Notes: generated by a model from the sequence alone, not told the origin. A DNA stretch of 64,000 bases from Serinus canaria (GCF_022539315.1 NC_066337.1:1674001-1738000); one strand, 5' to 3'. Shown: positions 45,101 through 55,933, numbered from the stretch's first letter. A program made the numbers and translations.

Positions 45101-48100
45101 GACTCATCTGGTGCTGCCTTTACACCAGTGTGCTCCCAGACCTAAAAATCTCATCAGAGTGAAATTCATCTTCCCCAAGTGAAATGTCCCTTCTGAGGTC
45201 AGAGGGGAGTCATTTGCTCAAGCAACATGCTTTGGCCTCCCTTTCCCTGTGTCACCATACAAACAAGTCATCATTGCTTGGGGTCTGTGCTGGTTTGACT
45301 GCACAGAGGGAGCAGCATTCAACCCTTGTCACAGAATCACTGGGTTGGAAGAAACTTTCAAGATCATTGAGTCCAACCCATGTCCTAACATCTCAACCAA
45401 ACCCCGGCACCCAGTGCCGCGCCCAGTCTTGTTTTAAACACATCCAGAGGTGGTGACTCCACCACCTCCCCATGCAGCCATTCAAGAAATTTATCTGGAT
45501 ATTTATCAGAATTTTACTCTTTCTGTAAAAAACTTTTTCCTGATATCCAACCTAAATTTCCATTGGTGCAGCTTAAAGCTGTGTCCTCTGGTTTTGTCAG
45601 TGCTGCCTGGAGAAAGAGCCCAACCCCACCTGACTACAACCACCTTTCAGGAAGGAAAGGAGGTCTATCTCTCTTGTAGAGAGTGACGAGATCACCCCTG
45701 AGTCTCCTTTTCTCCAGGCTAGAAAACCGCAGCTCCCTCAGTGGTTCCTCACAGGGTTTGTGTTCCAAGCCCCACTCCAGCCTCGTTGCCTCCTCTGGAT
45801 GCGCTCAAGTGTCACAATGTCCCTCCCAAACTGAGGGCCCAGAACTGGACACAGCACTCAAGGTGAGGCCTCACCACTGACAAGTACAGGAGAAGAATGA
45901 CCTCCATGATCCTACTGGCCAGCATGGAGGTGGGGAAAGAGTGAAGGAAGTCTCCATTTCCAGCTGAATGAAGAGCCCCAGGCACCTGGGAGCATAGAGG
46001 CAGCACTGAGAAACATGCTCTGAAGGCAGCTCCTCATGGCATCAGCACGAGTCACTCACAGTCACCACTTCCTCAGTCTTGAGGTTTATCTTACCTCAGA
46101 AGCAAAAGGCTGAGTGTGGCAGGGTTCAGTTGCCCAGGGTTCTGTGAAATCCCCCAGGTAAATTCCTTCATCACACAACACAGGACTGTTCCAAGAAACT
46201 GCTTATTGCCAAAGTCTGGCCTTTCTTCTAAAATATTTTACTGTATCTTGTACTCAAATGTAAACTTGCAACGACCAAGAAATAAAACCCTGTAACACTA
46301 ACCCTGCAACAAAGGAGCCAACAGACCCTGAGCAAGGGCTCCCTGGGTCTCCACATTATGACATTATCCCAGGTCAGTCAAACCCTGACTGCAGCCTCAC
46401 AGGAAATTCCTCCTGTTTAGGTTCTTAAGCCACACTCCTCATGTCAACTGTACACTATGTCCTTGGGCTGACTCAGCTCCAAAGGGTAATTTCCCTCCCC
46501 TCCTGACACACAGGGCTGTTTGCCTGGTGCCAGCCCAGCTGCTCACCAGCAGTTCATGCAATGTGCCCACCAAACAGCTATTTGCTGCTAATTGCTTCAA
46601 AAGAAGAAGGCTCCTTGCTCTCCACTCTGATTTGGGGAGCCTGGATAGCAGCTCCAGGGTCTACAGCCCCCTCCTGATCTTCTGCTTGGGGCTGCTCAGC
46701 ATCCAGAACGACTTGAGGGGTGCCAAGGAGAGGGGTGGGAAGGAAAGATGCACTACTGGGTTTTATAACAAATATTGCAAAAAATTACCTTTTGAAGACA
46801 GATTTAAAAGTCATAAAAAAGATAAAGCTCAGCATAAGAAAACCAGAGGCTTCTTCCCCATTCAAACATGCAGGAGGGGTTTTGCACCTGGCATAAGCCT
46901 TAAACAAAATAAGGAATTCTGTTCTCAGAGCAATGTGGAGTTACACAGCGCTGCAGCCAAGTGCTGTGAGGAAGGCAAAGGCGGGCAGGGCTGAGCTGGA
47001 GGCAGCCCAGGGGATTTCAGTCTTGCAATGCCACCTCGTGGGAAACACTGCAACTCCTGCCGGGCTGGAATACAGCAGGCACCCAAGCAGGAGCTTTCCC
47101 AGCTAACAAAGAGGAGCTTTAAGGTCTTCCAACAACACCCGTGATGTTATGGTGTTTTCCTCAGACTGAAACTCACTGCAACAACAAAATCTTTAATTTT
47201 GAGTCCTGCACAGGAGAAAAGGAGTTTTGCACAATTCAAGCTGACAAATCCAGACAGTGCTCCTTCCTACACTGTGGGAACAGAGCTAAAACAAGAGCAT
47301 TTTTGGAAAGGCACATCAAGCATCATGAAAATTTAACTTGGCCCTGGAACAACATCTTACTTAAGGGACTCAGATTAATTTTGACTATTAAACCTGTTTG
47401 GTTGTTATTGTGTTTATAAAAGCATTGAAATGGAATTTATCACTGCACTTCTGGAATTTAAATATATACCATCATTCACATGGAATTAATTGTGGAAGGT
47501 GATTCAGCTCCACTCAGGTGAGACCCCACCTGCAGAGCTGCCCCCAGTTCTGGGGCCCTCCGCACAGGAAGAACATGGAGCCACTGGAGCAAGTCCAGAG
47601 GAGGCCATGGAGAAGCTCTGATTGGAACAGCTCTGCTCTGGAGCCAGGCTGGGAGAGCTGGAGGTGTTCAGCCTGGAGAAGAAAAGGCTCTGGGGAGACC
47701 TTAGAGCCCCTGCCAGTGTCTAAAGGGGCTCCAGGAGAGATGAAGAGGGACTGGGGACAAGGGCCCGGAGGGACAGGACACAGGGAATGGCTCCCACTGC
47801 CAGAGGGCAGGGATGGATGGGATATTGAGAATTGGGAATTGTTCCCTCAGAGAGTGGTGAGGCCCTAGCACAGGGTACCCAGAGGATCTGTGGCTGCCCC
47901 TGGAAGTGTCCAAGGCCAGGCTGGACATTGGGGCTGGGAGCAACCTGGGACAGTGGAAGGTGTCGCTGCCCATGGCAGAAGGTTGGAATAAGACAAACTT
48001 TAAGGTCCCTTCCAACCCAAAACAGTCTGGAATTCTGTGATTAAACTGAAGTGTCCAAAGACCAGCCCAGCTTTCCAGTGGCAGCTGGAAAGAACCACCA

Positions 48101-50651
48101 CTGCAGGGCACCTTCCCACTGGGACCTGAGTCCCCTCCCCAGGGTGAGAGCCTTCCACTGCAGCTCCCCAACCTGCATATCAGTCCTTGTCATACTTGGT
48201 TATCAACAGTTTTATAACACACATGATGTGTGAAATCTTCAGGGGGATGGGGGTCATCTGCCCCAGCACTTGAGGTTACCAGCATTTAAATCCTCCTCCA
48301 AATACAAACTGCCTGTTCTTACCAGGTGACAAAAAAGCCCATGAGATGCCACCATGGGATGAGAAGCAGCTGCATGTGCCCTGCAGACTGTTTCAAGAGA
48401 AACATTCTGGAAGGAGACAACTCTTTCTGACTCAAGTAAGAGCACTAAGAGCACTGACAACCACCCACAGAGAGCCCTCTCACCCTGAGCCTTTCTGCAC
48501 CTTCCTGTACAAGGTCACCAAGCTATGGCCATTCAGTGCCTCATCAGCTGAGCCACCTGTCTGTGGCATGGGAAAAAGGGGATGAAAGAGGGCAGCATTC
48601 AAAGCCTCAGGATGAGACATTGCCTCCAGTATGGCAACAACCCACTGACCTTCCCACCTGGGCCAGGTGTGCTGCTGTCACCAAACCACAACCAGGGTGA
48701 CACAGCCAGGTCCAGCAGTGGCACCTGCCCATCTCACTGCATCCTCCCCTCTGGAATGGGCAGGAACCACATCCTGGCACCCCAGCTGCCCTCCCAGGAT
48801 CCCTGGGCAGGACTGAGGGCACTCACCACTCAGCTCCGGGGGAGGGCTCAGGTAGAAGGTGCAGTAAATGTCATTGTGCATCTGCAGCTCTGATTTCATG
48901 GGCTTCTTCAGCAGGTCTGGGATCTTCTCCTCCTGGAAAGGAGTCTTTTCCAGGATGACTACAGCATCTGTGCCCTCTCCAGAGAGGCCAATCCTCTGGA
49001 ATACCAATGGATAAAGTCATCAGCAACACAGATCCAGCACTGGGTGGACAGTCTGAGGTCAGGGATCATGGCAGACACCTTGCAGCCCCCCAGTCCCCAT
49101 ACCCAAACCCCCCTGCAGGCCAGACATCCAACCAAAAACAACAGCACATTTGCCTTGGAGCACCAGCAGGAATTTGCTCCCCACCAGGGAACACAGGTGG
49201 TTTTTGGGGGAGTTGGGGATGTGGGCAATGACTCAGCCCATCTGCACCTCCCCGGATGCTCCCAGGTTTCCTGCTAACCCACAGCACCAATTTCATCTCT
49301 GACACTTCCCAGGAAGAGGGCAAAGGCAGGAGTGGGGATTTACATCATTGTCAGGGAGCAAGTTCTGGGGCAGGGAGCACCTACTGCTGCCCTGCTCCAC
49401 GGAACCACTCAGCCCCTGATCCAGTGGCCTCAGCATGCTGGGTTTGGGAGGCGCTGGGTGTGGAACATCCCCCAGCCCCACCCCTGTCTGTACAAGACCC
49501 ATGTGAGGCCTCACCACACCACCTGGGGAGAGCAACTAGGCTCACCTGGGGCTCCCAACCCTGTCAGCTTGAGAAGGAAGATGTGTGCTAATGCCTTTAC
49601 AAACAATCTGATGAGTGTTAATGTCTTTGTAATGGGTCTTAACGTCTCCATTGACTTTGGGCAGCTTGACTCCAAAAAGAGACAAGGGTCTGCACAAGCC
49701 TGAATTTCGGGGTAAAATGGCAGGTTTAAAGGGGGATATGGGGTGGGCGTTCAAGAAGGCTGTACCTTCCTAATAGCTCAGCAAATGGGGACAGGAAGAG
49801 GAAAACATGAGGCCGGGAGTTAGGATTAAAGGGAGGCTGCGCCCTCCAAAACCTCGAGAAAGAAAACCCTGCGGACACGTGGCTCAGCGCACTCTCTCAC
49901 TGCACTGGAATAAAGCTGAAGGACTCCTATATCTCCTTCTAAGCATAAACCTCTGGCGTTTGTGGGTTTTCCCGACACGCTCACAAGGCAGAGCGAGTCT
50001 GTGCCCAGTTGTTAGTGCAGCAAACCACCGACTCAAGATCAAACAAGCAGCCTGGAACCTCCCTGCCCTCATCTCCTGCTTGGCTGAACATCTTCAGGAG
50101 ACAGGGGCCGAGGCAGCTGAATGGCTCCCTCACCGTGCACAATCCCAAGAATTACTGCACATTTTCCTGTAACGGCTGTAGAATTTACAGTCCCAGAATC
50201 GGCACGCTGCTTGCAATCCAGTGCCACTTTACCTACCAAGCACGAAGAACGTGCTGGAATTCAAAAGCATCAAATCATACCAAGAAGAAAGAGGATTGCA
50301 ATAAGGTCCCCAGCCGCCTCCCCGGCCCCAGCTCCGCCTCGGGCCGGGCCGGGCCGGGCCGCCCGGGAGGTCCCGGCACGCGCTGCCGGGGGCGGGGCCT
50401 GCCCGAGCCCGCCGCCGGGGGCGGGGCCGTGCCCACAGCGGGGAAGATGGCGGCGGGCGCGACCGCCCCCCACTCCCCCGTACCTCCGCGTGCAGGAACA
50501 CGATCTTGTCTCGCGCCGACTCCCGCAGGACGCGCCGCACCCGCAGGTCCGACAGCGCGAAGGCGGCGGCGGCGCCGCCTTCAGTGGCGGCCCCGCCATT
50601 TTTCTCCTCCTCCTCCTCCCGCTTCCTCTTCGGCTGCGGGCCCTCCGCCAT
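32612..50651 (-). CDS. DCPS: DCPS, scavenger mRNA decapping enzyme, complete coding region
   Basis: Six coding exons, in transcript order: 50484-50651, 48827-48995, 40575-40720, 37921-38034, 33689-33799, 32612-32878. They total 975 bases (324 residues; human 337), with matching phases and GT-AG borders. DCPS is a dimeric HIT-family pyrophosphatase that hydrolyses the m7G cap dinucleotide left after 3'-5' mRNA decay. The N-terminal half begins with a basic, Glu-rich stretch ([11 protein letters not shown]), then the swapped-dimer domain with [14 protein letters not shown] and [12 protein letters not shown]. The HIT motif HLHVHF lies at residues 262-267, with the central catalytic His at 264 (equivalent to human His277). 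Trp162 in SIQWVYNI corresponds to human Trp175. The shorter length comes from the variable N-terminus. All catalytic features are present. It lies in tandem with TIRAP, which ends just upstream of its promoter. Confidence 0.97.
33922..34140. repeat. 19-bp tandem repeat with 38-bp higher-order alternation
   Basis: The unit is about 19 bases, of the form GGGATATTTGTGCTGCACA. Successive units alternate between GTGCTGCACA and GTGTTACACA or GTGTCATACA endings, which gives a 38-base higher-order period. About 11 diverged copies are present. The array lies just over 120 bases upstream, in transcript sense, of the DCPS exon at 33689-33799. Confidence 0.85.
34689..35234 (+). mobile_element. Possible LTR-like region carrying a promoter-like block
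   Basis: Several CCAT/ATTGG-type boxes (GCCATTGGTTTG, ACCATTGGATCC) precede a TATA-like ATTTATACC near 34914, then a GC-rich leader and the 10-bp repeat. The start TGTTAA is plausible, but no matching 3' terminus or target duplication was found. It could equally be unique intronic sequence. Confidence 0.25.
35034..35234. repeat. 10-bp tandem repeat AGCGGGAGAG, about 20 copies, perfectly homogeneous
   Basis: Nineteen exact copies of AGCGGGAGAG occupy 35041-35230, with partial copies at both ends. The purine-rich strand carries one C and one CpG per unit. Since 10 is not divisible by three, all frames share a 30-base (10-residue) periodicity without stops, which explains the 327- and 287-codon open frames here. 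It lies in DCPS intron 4. Confidence 0.98.
36043..36150 (+). repeat. A-rich tract
   Basis: About 110 bases of nearly pure A with scattered C on the plus strand, including an uninterrupted run of more than 30 A. It lies in DCPS intron 4. It shows no clear link to an adjacent retrocopy. Confidence 0.9.
38035..40574 (-). other. DCPS: DCPS intron 3
   Basis: About 2.5 kb between the exons at 40575-40720 and 37921-38034. No repeat or gene was recognised. Confidence 0.75.
45330..45912 (-). mobile_element. CR1 LINE fragment, minus orientation
   Basis: The plus strand shows the reverse complement of the CR1 3' region: ACAGAATCACTGGGTTGGAA at the start, then 'ggtggtgactccaccacctc', 'tttcctgatatccaacctaa', 'ctccttttctccaggctag' and 'cctctggatgcgctc'. 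At nearly 600 bases it is the longest CR1 copy in the window. It lies in DCPS intron 2, in sense with DCPS. Confidence 0.9.
47505..48042 (+). mobile_element. CR1 LINE fragment, plus orientation
   Basis: Sense CR1 3'-end sequence runs from 'caggtgagaccccacctgca' through 'ttcagcctggagaagaaaag' and 'ggacaagggcccggagggac' to the typical end 'ggtcccttccaacccaaaac...attctgtgat'. It lies in DCPS intron 2, antisense to DCPS and inverted relative to the CR1 copy 1.6 kb to the left. Confidence 0.92.
48996..50483 (-). other. DCPS: DCPS intron 1
   Basis: About 1.5 kb between the promoter-proximal exon and exon 2. The part nearest exon 1 belongs to the CpG island. No other element was recognised. Confidence 0.75.
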
Positions 50652-50760
50652 GGCTCGCAGCCGCCCCCGCACTGCGCACGCGCGGCGCCTCGGGACGCGC
50701 CGAGACATCGCGCCCCCTGGCGGCTCAGAGGTCGCGCACCCCTGCGGCGCCTCCCACAAA
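50290..50760 (-). promoter_or_regulatory. DCPS: CpG-island promoter of DCPS
   Basis: A dense CpG/GC block spans the first coding exon and the start of intron 1, with several GGGGCGGGG-type GC boxes. A YY1-type motif AAGATGGCGGC is at 50444-50454 on the plus strand, 30 bases inside intron 1. No TATA box was seen. The transcription start is expected just above 50651. Confidence 0.7.
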
Positions 50761-51215
50761 CGCCCGAGACAAAAACACGAAAACCACCAAAATTTAAAAC
50801 TTCTGCATTTTCGTAGTTGCGTCAATTCCGTGCAGCGTCGCTGCCTGCCTCATATCTTGTCCTGCCCACAGGCGCCCAGCAGGCGCCCAGTCAGTTTAGT
50901 AGGGTTTCCAGAGTCCTCAGGACAGAGAATGCCAGTGCAGTGAAGAGCTCTCATGACCCCGAGAACCACCCGGTACCACAGCTTAGTGTTTGTGTGATGA
51001 ATGTCTCTTTCCCCCCGAGGAGATTTTGCCCACTGGGATGTGGCGGGCTCCAGTCTGCTGTCCCTCATGGACGTGGAGAACTCCCTATCTTTGGTCCCAG
51101 GTCTGCTCTGAGCAGCTCAGGTTTGACCTCAAGGTCCAATGGGACATGCCAACACCCAGATTCAACGGCGACAGCTCCATGATGCCCATGGGGATGCATC
51201 TGCCTGCTCCCAGCA

Positions 51216-52283
51216 CTACTCCATGCTTTTTGTGGAGCTCCGGCACAGTTCCCGGAGGTCTGCAGGGATAACAGATGAGCTCCATTAGCAAACAATTACT
51301 TTAAAAATCAACTTTAAATAAATGTATGGAATCTGGTCCCTTCCCATGGCCCTCACCCCAATGAGGTTTCACCAGCATCCCACAGGATACTCACAGCACA
51401 TGACAGTGTCTCTGATCTGCCTGAAGCTCTTCTCCTTCAGCGCCATGTAGATGTAGTAGATGTTCCGCAGCTCCCTGGGATAGTCCTTGTGATCCACGTC
51501 CTTCAGCACTGGGATGGTGCGTCCGTTGGCCATGGGAGCCTCAGCCAAGGCCTGGTGCATCTGGTACCTGCACCAGGGGTCCTGCAGGAAGCTGGGGGTT
51601 ATGAGCATGACCCAGCAGTGGCTGTTCTGCACGGCGTCACACAGCTCTGTCACCACCGCGCTCCCCGCCGCCGCATCCCGCAGCTGCAGGAAGCAACGAA
51701 AGCTCTCAGGTTGGCCCTCCAGGTAGGAGACCAGCTCCGACACCAGCTCCACGTCCCCCTCGCTGTGGCAGATGCAGACGTCATAGCTCTTGTCCCACCG
51801 GGGACTGTCCGAGGCACTGATGTCCACTGCTGACACAGGTGACAGGGAGATGGAGCTGGTGGCCAGGCTTGTGCCAGGAGAAGAGCTGGAGCTCTTGGCA
51901 GAGGATGAGGAGGAGGAGGAAGGCGAGGATGAACCAGAGTGGCTGGACTTGAGGCTTTCCACTGAGCTGGGCTTGGGTTTGTGCAGGAGCCTCCTAAACC
52001 AACCTGCAGAGTGAGGTCACAGTGAGTTTTGGGGGCTCAGCACCCCCTGGACTTCCCAAGCCACAGCATCATTCAATCTGCAGGATGCCCCCAGATGGAA
52101 AGGGGTGGGTAGGATCTCACCTTGACCCCAAAACCATCCTGGTCCCTGAAACTGAGCTGCCACCAACACCTGAATGCTGTGGCATTGTGAGGAGTAGCCC
52201 ATGGACACCCTGGTGTTCTGTTGGGGAAGGGATGCTGCGAGGGAGGGGACAGAGCCAGGTTTGTTCCCAGACTCACCAGCCAT
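51216..52283 (-). CDS. TIRAP: TIRAP (MAL), TIR-domain adaptor of TLR2/TLR4 signalling, complete coding region
   Basis: Three coding exons: 52277-52283 (ATG GCT G), 51395-52003 and 51216-51259, total 660 bases (219 residues; human 221). Borders are GT-AG and phases join. TIRAP bridges activated TLR2/TLR4 to MyD88 at PI(4,5)P2-rich membranes. The N-terminus is short and basic (MAGWFRRLLHKPKP). A Ser-rich linker spans about residues 22-58. The TIR domain begins near residue 72 (WDKSYDVCICHSEGD). Tyr76 and Tyr96 match human Tyr86 and Tyr106, and Asp86 matches Asp96. FLQDPWCRYQM lies at 141-151. Two differences stand out: the BB-loop Pro125 position is Ala115 (RDAAAGSA), and the TRAF6-type motif reads PRELRN. 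The C-terminus YLRELCRSSTKSME needs the 44-base last exon; reading through the donor would instead end CEYPVGCW. Identity is sure, the last exon likely. Confidence 0.94.
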
Positions 52284-52331
52284 AATGGGCAGCACACTGC
52301 TCAGCCACTGATTGCCAGCAGGACACCTCTC
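52284..52331 (-). other. TIRAP: TIRAP 5' untranslated part of the start-codon exon
   Basis: The minus-strand acceptor CTGCTTTCAG precedes 52331. The exon therefore runs 52277-52331 and ends seven coding bases after the ATG begins. The bases before the ATG are non-coding. Confidence 0.65.
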
Positions 52332-55300
52332 CTGAAAGCAGAAGAGAGGAATAAAAAACTGAGAGCAAGAACTGCTTCATGGCAGATCTCAGCCTGGTCT
52401 GTTCCTGGGACCTGCACCTCTGGGGTGCTCTTACAGCCCCAAAATTGCCCCCAGCACATCTGCCTCCCCAAAATGTGCTGGGAAGGAACATTTACCTGTT
52501 ACTGGCTCTCTCCACTGAAGATACACACCTGCAGCAAGCGAGGCCAAGAGAGAATGGGGAGGAGAAACCCTCATTCCCACCAGTGGGAAAAGGATCCTGT
52601 GGAGAGAAGAAGGGGAAATCAGCTGGGATCACCAGGGATGGACTGGGTGCTGGCAAACCAAAGGCAGTGTGGGTGATGCCCAGAGCTGTGCATCCTCAGT
52701 GCTGCCTGCCCTGGCATTCCTGTCTGTTTCCTGCCAGCTCACACCATCCTCATCACTGTGCTTCCAGCACGGTTTAGGGAGCCCAGACACTCCCTGCAGA
52801 TACCCAGGAACAGCAATGTGGCAAACAGCTGCTGTTTTCCACTGCTGGCATCATCCCTTCCAAAATTAAACACCCCACGTCATGCTGAAGCCTTTCCCCT
52901 ACTCCAAAAATGGCACAGGACTGCAGGAAATGCCCACAAAACCCCAGCACACCCACGGAAACCACAATGCCCAAGAGTCACCACTCAGTGACAGCCAAAA
53001 GCTCAAGTGTGAGGAACAATGAGCATGGACAGAGAGCAGTGGGGGAAGCTGGAGGGATGCTTACCTGGAATGCAGGAGTCCGGCACCAGAGCAGGGAAGG
53101 GGATGCATCAGCCCCTGAGTTTGGCAAAGAAAGATCTTCTGGGATTACCTGGGTGGGAAAGGACAGGTAGGATGTTCACTCTGCAGTCTGATGGGGTCTG
53201 CAGTGAATGGCAAGGCTGACCCATCCTTGCAGCTGCCACATCCAGGAGCGGTTCCCCGTGAAGCCACCCTAAGTTGGAAATGAGGGCAGAGGCACTCACC
53301 TGCCTCCCCAGGGACAGAGTGGAGGAGCTCCCTGAACACACAGGTGCCCCCAGCTGCCAGCAGCTCCAGCCTCTGCTGGGGAATGTGAAAGCACAGGCAG
53401 GGTAAATAGGCCGGGACTGCAGGGAGGGGAAGCCAAGCCCTGCCAAGGACCTCCCTCCCACATCCGCCACATGCCGTCACTGCCTGGGTGTCAGAGGGCC
53501 CAGCCCTCACCAGCACCCAGATCTGTTTTCCTCCCTGGTTTCCTGACTAAATACAGACAGGTCCATGTTTGCCACTCACACTTATTTTACAAGTTAAATA
53601 TACCTAACAAGTCATTTTTTCACCCCAAATTCCCCCCTGTATTTGTCCTTCCCCAGGTCTCGTTCCCCTGGTGCTGCTGATGGTGGCCAACAACTGACAC
53701 TGCCTTCATCTCCTCATCATCCTCAACCCCTCCAATGCCTGGTGGTTCCTCCTCAATGCCCTGTGAGAAATGAGCTCCAGGTGAGTCCTGGTTCCATCTC
53801 CCAAGATGCGAGTCTGGGGGCTTTCCAAGGCCTGCATGCCCATCCTGCTCCCTGACAGGCTGTTCCTGGCACAGATTTCCCCATCTCTTCCCTGCCTAGG
53901 GGACAATGCCTGGACCTCTGATGTGGACATTGAACCCTCTGATTTGGACACTGTCCCACACCCCATGGGACACCAGGAGGAGGGGGCCTGGGGGTCCAGC
54001 CCCATTGCTGAATGTGTCCCTCCCTCACCCATCTGAGTCCTCACCCTGAATAACAGCAAAACCCCCTGACCTCAGATCCCCAGAGAAGCTGGCCCTGGCA
54101 CTCACACAGGAGCATCTCCAGAGTGACCCCAGGATGGACCAGAGCACAAAGCTGGGTCAGCATCTCCCTCACTGTTAACCCTGAAGCAGAGTGGTGGCCA
54201 TCACACCCCACTGTACACAGTACCACAGCTCCAACTGTGGGGTCCCCAACCTGCAGGAGCTGGACCAGGACCCACCCAGGTGGGTCCTCACCTCTACTCC
54301 AGCAGGGAGAATTGTAGAACCCCAGAATAGTTTGGGTTGGAAGGGACCTTAAAGATCATCTTGTTCCAAGTCCCTTCCAGTAGTCCAGGTAGCTCCTAGC
54401 ATTGACCTTTGAAGGCCTGGCCTTGGCAGATGGCCATGCTGACCTAACTCAGTGTGTTCATGGAGAGGGCAGTCTGTGCCCAGTGCCCATCACCCCAATT
54501 TCAGGACTGCTGCCCCTGCCCCCAAAACACAACCCCAGTGTCCCCCAACTGCTTGCAAGTTGACTGGGAGAACCACCCCCACACCTCCATACCAGAAGGA
54601 AAGTACTCCCCTCAAGGAAAAGTTCTGTGTCCTCTGACCCCCAAAAATATCTGCCCACCCCATTTAACCTCAACACCCCATGCCAGGGCTAGTCAAGACT
54701 CCCTTTCATCAATGCCACCATGAGCCAGCTGTGCCACAGGACTGAATCCACCTCCTTGCTCAGCACACTGCTGTTTGCTTCCTCATCCCCAGGGACCTTG
54801 GAGTCTCCTGGGAAGGAGTGCTGAAGGTCAGGAGATCCCCAAAACCCACCAGCACCTGTCAGGCTTTTTGGGACCCCATGCCCACATCACCACTGTGTCC
54901 CACATGTTTTTGAAGAGCTCCTGTTGGACACAATGTTCCTCCATGCCACCACCTGGCTGTGGCTTCCACAGGTGTTTCCATGTCTACTCACCCACCACCT
55001 TCAGCAAAACAACAGACCAGGGCACAGTAGCACAAAACACAAAACCATGTGAAATGGGGAGGCTCCCTGATGGCTCTGACCCCTTGCGGTAAACACCTCC
55101 CCATCCCCAAGGATTTCCTAAGCCAGGCCATCTGTGAGCCCTGGGAGGCACCTTGGGGGTGCAGGAGCAAGCAGGATCCTCCTGCAGGGCCCCCAGCCCA
55201 CCCTCAAACACGGTGCTGAGAGCCAGAGGAACCTGGGCAGCCTGTACCCAAAAATGCAATGAATTCCATGAGAGACACTGGGCTCCTCCCCACCCAATGC

Positions 55301-55933
55301 CACTACTTCGGCTGCCTTTCTCTTCACCAAGCAGGGGACACCAGTTGGCCCCTTGGTGGCCAAATCCTAAAGGGAAAAGCCCAAGGCCGAGTGATACTGA
55401 GCCCCACAGGGACCCACAGGCTACCACCAGTCATGGGCCCAGCACCACTCATCCCACTGGGACCCATTTTGCATCAGTCTCTGCCCCAGCACTGCTGCCA
55501 GCACCCCCAAAAATGAACTCCCCACCCAGAGGGAGGACAGGACCCAGAGAAGAGCAAGTCACCTGCCTGTGTGAGTCACCCCACCTGGAAATCCCAGAGA
55601 GGGAACCTGAGTGAGGGTGAACCCACAAACCCCCAACCCCACGAGGCAGCACCATCCGGATCAACCTCCACCCTACCCCAGCAATAACAGAATCATTATT
55701 AAAGAATAATTAAGCAGGCACAGCTCTATTCACAGCGTGCCTTGACCCAGCAGCAGAAGCACCACGCTGAAATCCCTGCAGCAGGAGTTCCGGAGCCTGT
55801 GGCTTACATGACTGCCTGTGGAATTAAGAAACGGCAAAGACCAGGTGCTGCAAGGAAGGGTGAAATAAAAGTGGTTTTGGTGGGAAAATAAGGCTAATTT
55901 TATCCCTAAAACCACCATGAATGTTTCACTTAC
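52332..55933 (-). other. TIRAP: TIRAP 5' intron region
   Basis: About 3.6 kb between the start-codon exon and the shared CpG island. Apart from a short CR1 fragment (54.31-54.43 kb) no repeat or exon could be supported. Additional non-coding TIRAP exons may lie here but could not be defined. Confidence 0.6.
54313..54430 (-). mobile_element. CR1 LINE 3'-end fragment, minus orientation
   Basis: The plus strand reads 'gtagaaccccagaatagttt' then 'gggttggaagggacctta', the reverse complement of the terminal CR1 sequence. Only about 120 bases remain. It lies in the TIRAP 5' intron region. Confidence 0.85.

Larger units (their letters stand above)
40721..48826 (-). other. DCPS: DCPS intron 2
   Basis: An 8.1-kb intron. 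It contains two CR1 fragments in opposite orientations (45.33-45.91 kb minus; 47.51-48.04 kb plus). A 266-codon minus-strand open frame at 41283-42083 has no recognisable family. No other feature was found. Confidence 0.75.

Noticed and set aside
50009..50825. 262- and 231-codon plus-strand open frames over DCPS exon 1
   Set aside because: They are antisense shadows of the DCPS first exon and its CpG island.
51369..51400. TIRAP ending CEYPVGCW by reading through
   Set aside because: The frame crosses a strong donor, GTGAGT, at the point where the human-like C-terminus resumes in a downstream exon. Kept only as a possible intron-retention variant.
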